Positions 1-7,764 of a DNA stretch of 64,000 bases are shown piece after piece. The notes below the pieces were generated by a model. That model was not told the origin of the DNA and searched no databases. It worked only from the letters and a program-made list of their open reading frames with translations. Source of the DNA: CAWIMX01 sp963837345. Its GTDB lineage: Bacteria; Acidobacteriota; Vicinamibacteria; Vicinamibacterales; CAVVIG01. Location: positions 1,736,001-1,800,000 of the forward strand of contig CAWIMX010000001.1 in assembly GCA_963837345.1 (NCBI GenBank), read 5' to 3'. Made by a program: the position numbers and the translations under genes. How positions within the stretch are numbered: the first letter of the stretch is position 1; each line of letters begins with the position of its first letter.

Positions 1-1
1 C

Positions 2-175
2 CGAATCGCCGACATCAATACGAACATCCGCAACGTCGAGGCCCATACCGATGTCGACCGCCACGCGAGGATCGACATGACGGTCGAGATCGACGACATG
101 AAGCACCTCGAGAAGGTGATCAAGTCGTTGCGCGGCGTGGACGGGGTGATCGACGTCGAACGGGCCGCCCGTTAG
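2..175 (+). CDS. RelA/SpoT-type (p)ppGpp synthetase/hydrolase, C-terminal ACT domain (5' truncated by window)
   Basis: The last 57 codons of a longer gene that begins outside the window. The visible peptide has the pattern of the C-terminal ACT domain of RelA/SpoT proteins: an I-x(5)-N-I-R-N start, an alternating hydrophobic strand (DMTVEIDD), then the H-L-x-K-V-I-x-S-L-R helix and the final G-V-x-D-V strand. In this family the ACT domain senses starvation signals and regulates the N-terminal hydrolase and synthetase domains, which cannot be seen here. ridA follows on the opposite strand, so this is the end of its transcription unit. An isolated ACT-domain protein is possible but less likely. 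Confidence 0.75.
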   Translation, partial: RIADINTNIRNVEAHTDVDRHARIDMTVEIDDMKHLEKVIKSLRGVDGVIDVERAAR

Positions 176-243
176 CCTGCCGGGAGGCCGAGCCTCCGGT
201 CGAAACAGCCCGTCTCAGCAGCTTCGTGCCCGTGTGGTCGTTC

Positions 244-654
244 TCAGAGCTCGCGATGTCTCCGAGTCTCCGCAGGCGCGACGGCGATGGCGTCGATCTC
301 GATGCGCGCGTCGCGGGGCAGCCGTGCCACCTGGACGGTGGAGCGGGCAGGACTCGGCATCGGAAAGAACTCCGCGTAGACCGCGTTCATCGCCGCGAAA
401 TCGTCGAGATCGGCGAGGTACACCGTCGTGCGGGCGACATCGCCGAGGGTGAGGCCGGAGGCTTCGACAAGGGCCCGGAGATTCTCGAGGGCGCGGCGGG
501 TCTGGGCCGCCACGCCGCCCCCGATCAGCGCGCCTGTGGCCGGATCGATGGGAATCTGACCTGAGATGAAGACCAGGGAGCCGGCCTGGACGGCCGGCGA
601 ATACGGACCGATCGCCGCGGGCGCCCCGGGATTCGAAACGGGGCGCAGAGTCAC
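244..654 (-). CDS. ridA: RidA family enamine/imine deaminase
   Basis: A 136-residue protein with hallmarks of the RidA (YjgF/UK114) family: the IGPYSPAVQAG entry, FISGQIP strand, the loop with N-L-R-A-L-V-E-A-S-G, and the C-terminal R-S-T-V-Q-V-A-R-L-P containing the arginine that binds the substrate carboxylate. RidA proteins hydrolyse reactive enamine/imine intermediates such as 2-aminoacrylate released by PLP enzymes, and form trimers in the cytosol. I chose a GTG start at 654 because it overlaps the rpmB stop as GTGA and removes an unrelated N-terminal extension. The coupling to rpmB implies co-transcription. No odd residues are seen. Confidence 0.9.
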   Translation of the reverse strand: MTLRPVSNPGAPAAIGPYSPAVQAGSLVFISGQIPIDPATGALIGGGVAAQTRRALENLRALVEASGLTLGDVARTTVYLADLDDFAAMNAVYAEFFPMPSPARSTVQVARLPRDARIEIDAIAVAPAETRRHREL

Positions 655-842
655 GCGGCTTTGACGACCTTGCCCGATCGCAGGCACCGCGTGCACACGC
701 GGATGCGCCTGACTCCACCGTTGATGCTGGCACGGACCGCCTGCAGGTTGGGCTGGAATCGCCGCGCGCTCACGTTATGCGCATGGCTCACTTGCCGTCC
801 GACGACCGGAGTCTTGCCACAGATCTCGCAGCGTTTCGCCAT
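651..842 (-). CDS. rpmB: 50S ribosomal protein L28
   Basis: A 63-residue basic protein beginning MAKRCEICGKTPVVG and containing SHAHNVSARRFQPNLQ, the standard L28 pattern, followed by the conserved RIRVCTRCLRSGKV end. Four cysteines (CxxC near the start and CTRC near the end) identify the zinc-binding form of L28. It is a component of the large ribosomal subunit. Length is normal. A purine-rich GAGGTAAGG ribosome-binding sequence lies just upstream of the ATG, and a TATGAT hexamer about 35 bases upstream may be its promoter. It is translationally coupled to ridA. Confidence 0.97.
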   Translation of the reverse strand: MAKRCEICGKTPVVGRQVSHAHNVSARRFQPNLQAVRASINGGVRRIRVCTRCLRSGKVVKAA

Positions 843-874
843 CTGAATCCTTACCTCGCAAAGCCCAAACCGGC

Positions 875-880
875 ATCATA
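875..880 (-). promoter_or_regulatory. Candidate -10 element for rpmB-ridA
   Basis: TATGAT read on the minus strand, 32 bases before the rpmB ATG, in a short gap after the upstream gene. No convincing -35 hexamer is seen, so the call rests on the -10 match and position only. Confidence 0.35.
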
Positions 881-886
881 CCACTG

Positions 887-1528
887 TCACGGCACGATAA
901 TCCGTGGTTCGGTCGTGGCGCCCGCCTCGGGCGGCGAACCCTCCGGGCGGCGCACCACTCGGCCCAGCAGATCCAGAAAGGCCCGGCTGGCGGGCGCTCC
1001 GGAAGCGCGGAACGCGCGCGCGGCATCCTCGACGCGTCGCAGGACGACCGCGGCGTCGCGTTCGAACGACGAGCCTGCGCCCTTGCCTGCGTCCGTCAGC
1101 AACGTCTTCAGCGCCGTGGCCAGACGCTCGGCTGGCAGCGCGGCCGGACGATGCTCGTAGATGACGCCGCGGGCAGCCGTTTCGAGGGTCGCCGCCAGCG
1201 CGCCCGCCGCTTCGGCCACGTCCTCGTCCAGGAGCGGCTGGAGTTCGGGGGGCTGATACTCGGTGAGGAGAGTGGCGACGAGAAAGAAGACCTGCGACTG
1301 CCGTTCATTGAAATCGCGAACGTAGTGCACCAGCCGCCCGAGGTCGTGTTGCTGCCGTCGGACCTCCTGGGCGGGCGGATGCTCGCGGGATGCGGTCAGG
1401 TATGCGCAGTCGCTCGGACAACTGATCTGGACGAGCCGCTTGGTCCCGCAGCAGACCGGGCAAATCCAGCGGCCCAGCGCGGGGCAGGCGCGGCGGGCCC
1501 GACGCTCGCCGCACAACGCGCACACCAT
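887..1528 (-). CDS. Conserved hypothetical protein with N-terminal zinc-finger cysteines
   Basis: A 213-residue protein I do not recognise by name. The first 45 residues hold a cysteine cluster (MVCALCGERR, then ACPALGRWICPVCC, then CPSDCAYL) that looks like a treble-clef or zinc-ribbon metal site, reminiscent of zinc-finger proteins that read R-R-x-C-P-A. The rest is predicted alpha-helical, with no catalytic motif that I can identify and a proline-rich tail ending RIIVP. It lies directly upstream of rpmB-ridA on the same strand with a 44-base gap that contains a candidate promoter, so it is probably a separate unit. The role is unknown. Confidence 0.6.
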   Translation of the reverse strand: MVCALCGERRARRACPALGRWICPVCCGTKRLVQISCPSDCAYLTASREHPPAQEVRRQQHDLGRLVHYVRDFNERQSQVFFLVATLLTEYQPPELQPLLDEDVAEAAGALAATLETAARGVIYEHRPAALPAERLATALKTLLTDAGKGAGSSFERDAAVVLRRVEDAARAFRASGAPASRAFLDLLGRVVRRPEGSPPEAGATTEPRIIVP

Positions 1529-1958
1529 CCGGCCATTATGACTGATCCTCCGAACTGTCGGGAAAGCCGACGTTCGTGTCGCATCGTGAGCACACCCGCG
1601 TAACCTTCGTCACCACAATTCGTCACCATCAGGTGACATCTTTCGGCGTCGAACCGTAGCCAGCCGAGGGGCGTCTAAAGATGCGACATGGGCGCCTGGC
1701 CGCGTGCGGACGGAGGTCGTTGGTGTAAGTAATTGTATTTAGATGGTTTATACTATCGTGTCTTGTGGGAATGGCGCGGCGTCGCGGGGGACGCGGATTT
1801 CAGGCAGCCTGCACAGGGCGGCCGGCCGCGCGGGTTTGATGGGACTCCAAGGGCGCAGTGATACTGGCGGGTTATTTGCATAGGCGACGGCACTAGCGGA
1901 GGTCCGGTACCGAATCCGGACCAGGCCCCCGAGCGGGGCCGGTGGAAGGAGCGGCGTC
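1529..1958. other. Gene-free stretch upstream of the DksA-type gene
   Basis: About 430 bases with no plausible coding region. It includes an inverted repeat GTCACC-ATCA-GGTGAC at 1622-1637 and a locally AT-rich patch around 1725-1755 in otherwise GC-rich DNA. A TATACT hexamer at 1749-1754 is the best promoter candidate for the downstream gene. Immediately before the downstream ATG is a GGAAGGAG ribosome-binding sequence. The untranslated leader would be roughly 200 bases, long enough to hold RNA structure, but I recognise no known riboswitch in it. Confidence 0.5.
1749..1754 (+). promoter_or_regulatory. Candidate -10 element upstream of the DksA-type gene
   Basis: TATACT within the only AT-rich patch of the 430-base gap. 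No good -35 at 17 bases; GTAAGT lies 18 bases upstream. Support is limited to composition and -10 match. Confidence 0.35.
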
Positions 1959-2414
1959 ATGAAGAAAACACAGAAAACGGGCGCGACCGACGCGATGGAT
2001 CCCTCCCGTTATGCGGAACTGAGGCGGATGCTCGAAGAGCGGCGGCGCGACCTCCAGGCCGAGGTCCAGGGCCGCATGCGCGACGTGCGCGCCGAGAGCC
2101 TGGGCGGGAAGACGAACGAGGTCTTCGACGATGTGGAGAGCTCGGAAGCCGATATTCAGGACGATATCGAGCTGGCGCTGATCCAGATGAAGTCCGAGAC
2201 GCTGAACAAGATCAACGATGCGCTCGGACGCCTCGAGCATGGCGACTACGGCTACTGCTTCGAGTGCGGCGAGGAAATCGCCGAGAAGCGCCTGCGGGCA
2301 TTGCCCTTCGCGGTACGCTGCAAGAATTGCGAGGAGGCTCGCGAGGTGGCGGAACAGCGGGAACGGCAGCTCGCCGCGCGACGCGGAACGGCCTCGCTCT
2401 TCTACGACATGTAA
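1959..2414 (+). CDS. dksA: DksA/TraR-family zinc-finger transcription regulator
   Basis: A 151-residue protein with an N-terminal helical coiled-coil (about 15-90) rich in Glu/Arg and a C-terminal C4 zinc finger, C100-F-E-C103 and C121-K-N-C124, with the spacing and GDYGYCFECGEEI context of DksA/TraR proteins. These bind the RNA polymerase secondary channel and modulate initiation with ppGpp. The start is supported by GGAAGGAG 7-14 bases upstream of ATG. It lies ahead of lon, separated by a strong hairpin. Some family members (YocK, CarD-like DksA) are not true DksA, so the exact regulatory role is inferred. The acidic DDVESSEAD stretch sits at the expected coiled-coil tip. Confidence 0.85.
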   Translation: MKKTQKTGATDAMDPSRYAELRRMLEERRRDLQAEVQGRMRDVRAESLGGKTNEVFDDVESSEADIQDDIELALIQMKSETLNKINDALGRLEHGDYGYCFECGEEIAEKRLRALPFAVRCKNCEEAREVAEQRERQLAARRGTASLFYDM

Positions 2415-2443
2415 CAACCGGCGACCAGCACCGCCATTCTCTG

Positions 2444-2466
2444 GGGCTCCGCCGGTGGCGGAGCCC
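2444..2466 (+). terminator. GC-rich hairpin between the DksA-type gene and lon
   Basis: Perfect 10-bp stem GGGCTCCGCC / GGCGGAGCCC with a 3-base loop, 30 bases after the upstream stop codon. There is no T tract, so it is a possible but atypical terminator or an mRNA-stabilising element. Confidence 0.45.
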
Positions 2467-2542
2467 GTCTCCTTCCACCGGCCTCTCTTTCACAATTTGG
2501 TCGACGATCCGACACGCCGGATTGTCTGATAATGAGGTCGCC

Positions 2543-4993
2543 ATGAGCGATCAACCTGAGAACGTCGCACCCGACGATATTTCGGCGCCGACGGAACGGC
2601 CGCTGACGCTGCCGAGCGAGCTGCCCATTCTGCCGCTGCGCGACACGGTGCTCTTCCCGAATTCGTTCATGCCCCTCGCAGTGGCGCGGCCCAGTTCGGT
2701 CAAGCTCATCGAGGATGCCATCGGCGGCGGCAAGCTGATTGCCGTGTTCGCGCAACGCGACGCCACGGTGGATGAGCCGCGCCAGGGCGATCTGTACATG
2801 GTCGGCACCGCCACTCACATCCACAAGATGTTCAAGCTGCCCGACGGCAGCCTGCGCCTGATCGTCCAGGGACTCGCGCGTCTGCGCCTCGAGGAGCTGG
2901 TTGCCGTCTCGCCCTACCTGCGCGGCCGCATCAGCGAGGCGCAGGACCAGGTATCGGAGGACGATCGCCTCGAGATCGACGCCCTGGCGCGGAACATCAA
3001 GACGAACTTTCAGCAGGTCGTCTCGCTGTCCCCGCTGCTGTCCGACGATCTGCAGACGCTCGCGATGAACATCGCCGAGCCGGGTCGGCTCGCCGACTTC
3101 ATTGCCTCCTCGCTCTCGACCATCGGCACCCCCGTCAAGCAGGAAGTGCTGGAGGCGCTCGACATCCGGGGCCGGATGGACAGCCTCAACCGCATCCTCA
3201 TCAAAGAGCTCGAAGTGCTCGAGCTGGGATCGAAGATTCAGTCGCAGGTGCAGTCGGAGGTCGGAAAGAACCAGCGCGAGTACTTCCTCCGCGAGCAGAT
3301 GAAGGCCATCCAGAAGGAGCTCGGCGAAGGGGACGAGCAGACGAAGGAGATCGAGGAGCTCTCTGCCAAGATCGAGGCCGTCGGCATGCCCGAGCCGGTG
3401 AAGAAAGAGGCGCTGCGGGAGCTCGATCGCCTGTCGAAGATGCCGGTGGCGGCGGCCGAGTACACGGTCTCGCGAACCTATCTCGACTGGCTCGTCGCGC
3501 TGCCATGGTCGAAGCGCACCGAGGAAACCATCGATCTGGTGCACACGAAGGAGATTCTCGACGCCGACCACTCGGGTCTGGAGAAGGCGAAAGACCGCAT
3601 TCTCGAATACCTGGCCGTGCGCAAGCTGAATCCGACCGTGAAGGGGCCGATCCTCTGCTTCGTGGGCCCTCCTGGCGTCGGCAAGACGTCGCTCGCCCGG
3701 TCGATTGCCCACTCGTTGGGCCGCACCTTCGTGCGCGTGTCGCTCGGCGGCATGCGCGACGAAGCCGAAATCCGCGGCCACCGCCGCACGTACATCGGCG
3801 CTCTTCCGGGTCAGATCATCCAGGGGCTGCGCCGGGCCGAGTCGAAGAATCCGGTGTTCATTCTCGACGAAATCGACAAGCTCGGGTCCGACTTCCGCGG
3901 CGATCCCTCGTCGGCGCTGCTCGAGGTGCTCGATCCCGAGCAGAACAACACATTTCGCGATCACTACCTCGACGTGCCGTTCGACCTCTCCGAGGTCTTG
4001 TTCATCACGACTGCCAACATCCTCGATCCGGTGCCGCCGCCGCTGCGCGACCGCATGGAGGTGCTCGAGCTCGCGGGATACACCGAGGAAGAGAAGCTCC
4101 GCATCGCGCTCGACCACCTGGTCGCGAAGCAGGTGACCAATCATGGGCTCACCGCCGAAGGCATCCGGTTCACCCCCGACGGCCTGCGTCAGGTGATTCG
4201 CGGCTACACGCGCGAGGCGGGCGTCCGGAATCTCGAGCGGGAAATCGGGGCGCTGTGCCGCAAGGTGGCGCGCCGCCGCGCCGAAGGCGACGAAACGCCC
4301 GTCGAGGTGACTCCAGAGGTCGTGGTCGACATGCTCGGCGCGCCGCGCTTCATCGAAGAAGAGATCGAAGAGCGCACCAAGGATCCGGGCGTGGCCATCG
4401 GCATGGCGTGGACGCCGGTGGGCGGCGACGTCCTGTTCATCGAGGCCTCGCGGATGACCGGATCCGGCTCGCTCACACTCACAGGTCAGCTCGGCGAGGT
4501 GATGAAGGAGTCGGCCCGCGCCGCGCTCTCGTGGTTGCGCGCCCACGCGCGCGAGTACAACATCGATCCGGACTTTTTCAAGAACACCGAGATGCACGTG
4601 CACGTGCCGTCAGGCGCCATCCCCAAGGACGGACCATCGGCCGGCGTCACGATGGCCACGGCCATGGCGTCGGAGCTGACCGGCCGGCCGGTGCGGGGCG
4701 ACATCGCCATGACCGGCGAAATCACCTTGTCGGGGCGCGTCCTGCCGGTCGGAGGCATCAAGGAGAAGGTCCTGGCAGCCCGCCGCGTCGGCATCCGGGA
4801 GGTGATTCTGCCCCAGCAGAACGCGAAGAACGTGAACGAGGATCTCACGCCCGAACTGCGCAAGGATCTCACCTTTCACTTCGTGTCGACGATCGAGGAG
4901 GTGCTGGCCATGGCGCTGCTGCCGGTCTCCTCCGACGTGCGTCCCACGCGGAAGCCGCCGCGGCCCGTGGGTCAGATCAGCGCCAGGCCGTAG
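2543..4993 (+). CDS. lon: ATP-dependent protease La (Lon)
   Basis: An 816-residue protein with full Lon architecture: N-terminal substrate-binding LAN domain (about 30-230, starting LPILPLRDTVLFP), a coiled-coil region, the AAA+ module with Walker A GPPGVGKT (lysine 381) and Walker B FILDEIDK, and the C-terminal protease domain with catalytic Ser699 in KDGPSAG and the paired lysine 742 in GGIKEK. It degrades misfolded and regulatory proteins in the cytosol. I chose the ATG at 2543, because the open frame extends upstream without homology; a GAGG lies 6 bases upstream and a GATAAT hexamer ends 9 bases upstream. The 3' end overlaps the convergent Nudix gene by 22 bases. Confidence 0.97.
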   Translation: MSDQPENVAPDDISAPTERPLTLPSELPILPLRDTVLFPNSFMPLAVARPSSVKLIEDAIGGGKLIAVFAQRDATVDEPRQGDLYMVGTATHIHKMFKLPDGSLRLIVQGLARLRLEELVAVSPYLRGRISEAQDQVSEDDRLEIDALARNIKTNFQQVVSLSPLLSDDLQTLAMNIAEPGRLADFIASSLSTIGTPVKQEVLEALDIRGRMDSLNRILIKELEVLELGSKIQSQVQSEVGKNQREYFLREQMKAIQKELGEGDEQTKEIEELSAKIEAVGMPEPVKKEALRELDRLSKMPVAAAEYTVSRTYLDWLVALPWSKRTEETIDLVHTKEILDADHSGLEKAKDRILEYLAVRKLNPTVKGPILCFVGPPGVGKTSLARSIAHSLGRTFVRVSLGGMRDEAEIRGHRRTYIGALPGQIIQGLRRAESKNPVFILDEIDKLGSDFRGDPSSALLEVLDPEQNNTFRDHYLDVPFDLSEVLFITTANILDPVPPPLRDRMEVLELAGYTEEEKLRIALDHLVAKQVTNHGLTAEGIRFTPDGLRQVIRGYTREAGVRNLEREIGALCRKVARRRAEGDETPVEVTPEVVVDMLGAPRFIEEEIEERTKDPGVAIGMAWTPVGGDVLFIEASRMTGSGSLTLTGQLGEVMKESARAALSWLRAHAREYNIDPDFFKNTEMHVHVPSGAIPKDGPSAGVTMATAMASELTGRPVRGDIAMTGEITLSGRVLPVGGIKEKVLAARRVGIREVILPQQNAKNVNEDLTPELRKDLTFHFVSTIEEVLAMALLPVSSDVRPTRKPPRPVGQISARP

Positions 4994-5475
4994 GCGGTCT
5001 TGAGGTCGACAATCTCGCCGCGCGCCACCATCGCCCGGGCCTCGTTCACGCTGAACACCTCGGCCCGGATGTCTTCTTCCTCGTCCGGCCGATGCGGCGA
5101 GTCTGGTGGCGGACGACGGAGATCGCGCAGCCGGAAGAAGATCATTTCCTCGCTGCAGTAGCCGGGCGCCGGGTACAAGGCGGCTACACGCTCGACCCGC
5201 CCTGGCCTCAAGCCGATCTCCTCTTCGCACTCCCGCGCCGCCGCGGCTTCCGCCGCTTCGCCCGGTTCGACTCCGCCGGCGGGCAGCTCCCACAGCTCGC
5301 GCCCCACGGGATGCCGGTACTGCCGCACCAGCACCACCCGCCCATCGTCGTGGATCGGCAGCAGGACGACGCTCGGGGCGTGGCGCACGGTCGCCCGCTC
5401 ACGCTCCACGCCGCTGGGCAGACGGACACGCTCGACCTCGACCGAGAAGACGCGGCCCTTGTAGACGGTTTCCAT
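4972..5475 (-). CDS. Nudix hydrolase, ADP-ribose pyrophosphatase-like
   Basis: A 167-residue protein with a complete Nudix box: G-G-V-E-P-G-E followed by R-E-C-E-E-E-I-G-L, the GX5EX7REUXEEXGU metal-binding signature. The preceding VVLVRQYRHPVGRELWELPAGG is the pattern of ADP-ribose pyrophosphatases (NudF/YffH type), as is the PGYCSEEM loop after the box. It probably cleaves ADP-ribose or a related nucleoside diphosphate derivative to AMP and a sugar phosphate. The family contains many substrate specificities, so the substrate is inferred. It is convergent with lon and overlaps it by 22 bases, and lies 6 bases downstream of rluD on the same strand. Confidence 0.88.
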   Translation of the reverse strand: METVYKGRVFSVEVERVRLPSGVERERATVRHAPSVVLLPIHDDGRVVLVRQYRHPVGRELWELPAGGVEPGEAAEAAAARECEEEIGLRPGRVERVAALYPAPGYCSEEMIFFRLRDLRRPPPDSPHRPDEEEDIRAEVFSVNEARAMVARGEIVDLKTAYGLALI

Positions 5476-5481
5476 CGCAGG

Positions 5482-6465
5482 CTATGAGAGCGCCTCGACG
5501 GCGGCGTGGCGGGACCGCAGCTCGTCGAGTACGCGTTGAAGATCCAACGGCAGCGGACTGGTGAATTCCAGACGGCGCCGGTCGGAGGGATGTTCGAAGG
5601 CCAATCTGGCGGCGTGGAGGAACGGGCGTTCCAGTCGCATGACCGCGCGCAGGTCGCCCGCCACTCGCCGTCTCGCGCCGCCATACAACGTGTCGCCGAC
5701 GATCGGATGGCCGATGGCGCTCAAGTGCACGCGAATCTGATGCGTGCGCCCGGTGAGAATGGCGACATGAACCAGAGTGAGCGCCCGGCCGAAGTGCTCG
5801 GCGCGAACCACGCGCGTCACCGCCGTCCGGCTTCGGCGCGCGCGCGCCGACATGCGCTTCCGGTTCGACGGGTCGCGGCCGATGGGTGCGTCGATCCGGC
5901 GGCCCGCCATCACCTCGCCCCACACCAGGGCGGCATATTCCTTTTCGACCTGCCGGTCGTGGAACTGGCGCGCGAGGGCGTCATGGGCCGCGTCGTTCTT
6001 CGCCACGACCATCAACCCCGACGTGCCACGGTCGAGCCGATGCACGATGCCCGGCCGGCGCTCGCCACCGATGCCGCTCAGATCGGTCACGTGATGGAGG
6101 AGCGCGTTCACGAGCGTGCCGCTGTCGTGGCCGGCGGCGGGATGGACCACCATCCCGGCCGGCTTGTCGACGACCACCAGATCGGCGTCCTGATAGACGA
6201 TCGTCAGGGGCAGGGCCTCGGCCTCGAGAGGGGTCGCCCGGGGCTCCGGCAGGTCCAGTTCGATCGTCTGGCCGGGTTTGACCGGCTGATTGGCTTTGGC
6301 CGCGCGGCCCTCGACGCGCACGAGGCCGTCCTTGATCAGCCGCTGGATCTGCGATCGCGAATAGCCCGCGAGCATCGCCGCGAGGAAGCGATCGAGCCGG
6401 CTGGCGTCGGCGTCCGGCGGGACGGTCAGCCGTTCGGTGCGCCCGACGCCGCCCGGGACGCTCAT
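5482..6465 (-). CDS. rluD: RluD-type 23S rRNA pseudouridine synthase
   Basis: A 327-residue protein with an N-terminal S4 RNA-binding domain (SRLDRFLAAML, SRSQIQRLIKDGLV) and the RluA-family catalytic domain carrying HRLDRGTSGLMVVAK, whose aspartate attacks the target uridine. The DKPAGMVVHPAAGH and GRTHQIRVHLSAIGHPI stretches are typical of RluC/RluD. The probable reaction is isomerisation of uridines in helix 69 of 23S rRNA. The ATG at 6465 overlaps the lgt stop (ATGA) and gives the usual length. It belongs to a minus-strand chain ileS-lspA-lgt-rluD-Nudix with overlaps or short gaps. The exact target site is inferred from family resemblance. Confidence 0.92.
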   Translation of the reverse strand: MSVPGGVGRTERLTVPPDADASRLDRFLAAMLAGYSRSQIQRLIKDGLVRVEGRAAKANQPVKPGQTIELDLPEPRATPLEAEALPLTIVYQDADLVVVDKPAGMVVHPAAGHDSGTLVNALLHHVTDLSGIGGERRPGIVHRLDRGTSGLMVVAKNDAAHDALARQFHDRQVEKEYAALVWGEVMAGRRIDAPIGRDPSNRKRMSARARRSRTAVTRVVRAEHFGRALTLVHVAILTGRTHQIRVHLSAIGHPIVGDTLYGGARRRVAGDLRAVMRLERPFLHAARLAFEHPSDRRRLEFTSPLPLDLQRVLDELRSRHAAVEALS

Positions 6466-7280
6466 GCCGCGCGTCGCTTTGCCTGCGGCTCGACCGGCCG
6501 TTGCCTCGACAGGCGCACGAGCATCACGAGGGCCAGGGGCGCCAGAATCAGCGAGATGAACTGCGAGGTGGAGAAGATCCAGACCGAGCCGCGCGGATCG
6601 CCGCGATAGAACTCGATGATGAACCGCGAAATCGCGTAGAGCAGCATGTACAGCCAGAACGTCCGGCCGGCGAAGCGGCCCTGACGCCGTTCCGACGCCA
6701 GCAGGATGAAGAGGATGATGGCTTCGGCGCCGGCTTCGTACAGCTGCGTGGGGTGCAGGGGAACGCCGAGAGGGGTGCCGTTGTTGGCGGCGGCGAAGGG
6801 GCTCGTGAACGTGATGCCCCAGGGCATGCTCGTGGGCTTGCCGAAGCAGCAGCCCGCGAAGAAACAGCCGAACCGGCCCACGACATGGCCGAGCGCGATG
6901 CCCGGCGCGAACGCGTCGCACGTGGTCCAGAGCGGCAACCCGACCCGCTTGATATACCACACCGACACCGCGACGGCGAGAATGAGGCCCCCGTAGAACA
7001 CGCCGCCCGAGCGCGCGAGCGACAGCAGCTCCCGGGGATTCCCGGCGAAGAAGCGGAAATCGACCACGAGCAGCATCAGCTTCGCGCCGACGAGGGCGCT
7101 GATGATGATGTAGATCCCGAGATCCAGGATGCGCGCCTCGTCCAGCCCCCAGCGCCTGGCGCGGACAACCGCGAGCTGCAGCCCGACGAGGTAGGCCGCC
7201 GCGAGGAGCAGACCGTAGGTGTAGATGGCGATTGGCCCGTACCCGGCCACGGGTCCGAGCTCAAACAGCTTCGGATACAT
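6462..7280 (-). CDS. lgt: Prolipoprotein diacylglyceryl transferase
   Basis: A 272-residue polytopic membrane protein with about seven hydrophobic segments. It carries the Lgt signature H-V-V-G-R-F-G-C-F-F-A-G-C-C-F-G, including the essential arginine and glycines, plus the HPTQLYEA motif and the SRFIIEFYRGD segment near the end. Lgt transfers diacylglycerol from phosphatidylglycerol to the lipobox cysteine of lipoproteins at the inner membrane. It overlaps lspA, the next enzyme in the pathway, by 20 bases, and rluD by 4. Placement of lgt and lspA together supports co-expression of the first two lipoprotein-processing steps. Confidence 0.97.
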   Translation of the reverse strand: MYPKLFELGPVAGYGPIAIYTYGLLLAAAYLVGLQLAVVRARRWGLDEARILDLGIYIIISALVGAKLMLLVVDFRFFAGNPRELLSLARSGGVFYGGLILAVAVSVWYIKRVGLPLWTTCDAFAPGIALGHVVGRFGCFFAGCCFGKPTSMPWGITFTSPFAAANNGTPLGVPLHPTQLYEAGAEAIILFILLASERRQGRFAGRTFWLYMLLYAISRFIIEFYRGDPRGSVWIFSTSQFISLILAPLALVMLVRLSRQRPVEPQAKRRAA

Positions 7281-7764
7281 GGGTCCCGCTTCCCAGCATA
7301 TCGAGAATCATCATCGCGACGCCGACGGTAATGGCCGAGTCGGCGACGTTGAACGCCCAGAAGTGGTACGACCGCCAGTAGACGTCGACGAAGTCCACGA
7401 CGGACCCCCAGACGATGCGATCGATCAGGTTGCCAGCCGCGCCGCCGATGATCAGGGCGAGGCCCATGCGGGCCACCCGCTGGTGATGCGCGAGGCTGGC
7501 GGCGTACCCGCCCACCGCCAGCAGGGCGGCGGTCGCCACGACGGCGAGCAGCGGTCCCTTGAGCGGAAAGTCCACGGCGTTCAGCAGGCCGAACGCCGCG
7601 CCCGTGTTCCGCACGTGAGTCACGTTCAGCAGATTGGGCACCACCGTGATGCTCTCGTACAGGGGCACGCTCGACCGGACGAGCGCCTTGGCCGCCTGGT
7701 CCAGCACGACGACGGCGAGCGCGAGCGCCGCGTCGAATCGGCGTGCGTGGATCCGGCTACTCAT
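7261..7764 (-). CDS. lspA: Lipoprotein signal peptidase (signal peptidase II)
   Basis: A 167-residue inner-membrane aspartyl protease with four hydrophobic helices. It contains the conserved V-R-N-T-G-A-A-F-G region, GNLIDR (Asp115), and the likely catalytic pair Asp124 in SVVDF and Asp142 in FNVADS. It cleaves the signal peptide of lipidated prolipoproteins after Lgt has acted. The gene overlaps both lgt and ileS (8 bases). The ileS-lspA neighbourhood is conserved in many bacteria. Confidence 0.97.
   Translation of the reverse strand: MSSRIHARRFDAALALAVVVLDQAAKALVRSSVPLYESITVVPNLLNVTHVRNTGAAFGLLNAVDFPLKGPLLAVVATAALLAVGGYAASLAHHQRVARMGLALIIGGAAGNLIDRIVWGSVVDFVDVYWRSYHFWAFNVADSAITVGVAMMILDMLGSGTHVSEAV

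Noticed and set aside
2402..4603. Long open frame of 733 codons opposite lon
   Set aside because: It is the complement of the lon frame in GC-rich DNA, where third-position bias keeps antisense frames open; no homology is visible.
5106..5564. Open frame opposite the Nudix gene
   Set aside because: Antisense, arginine-rich, no homology; a composition artefact.
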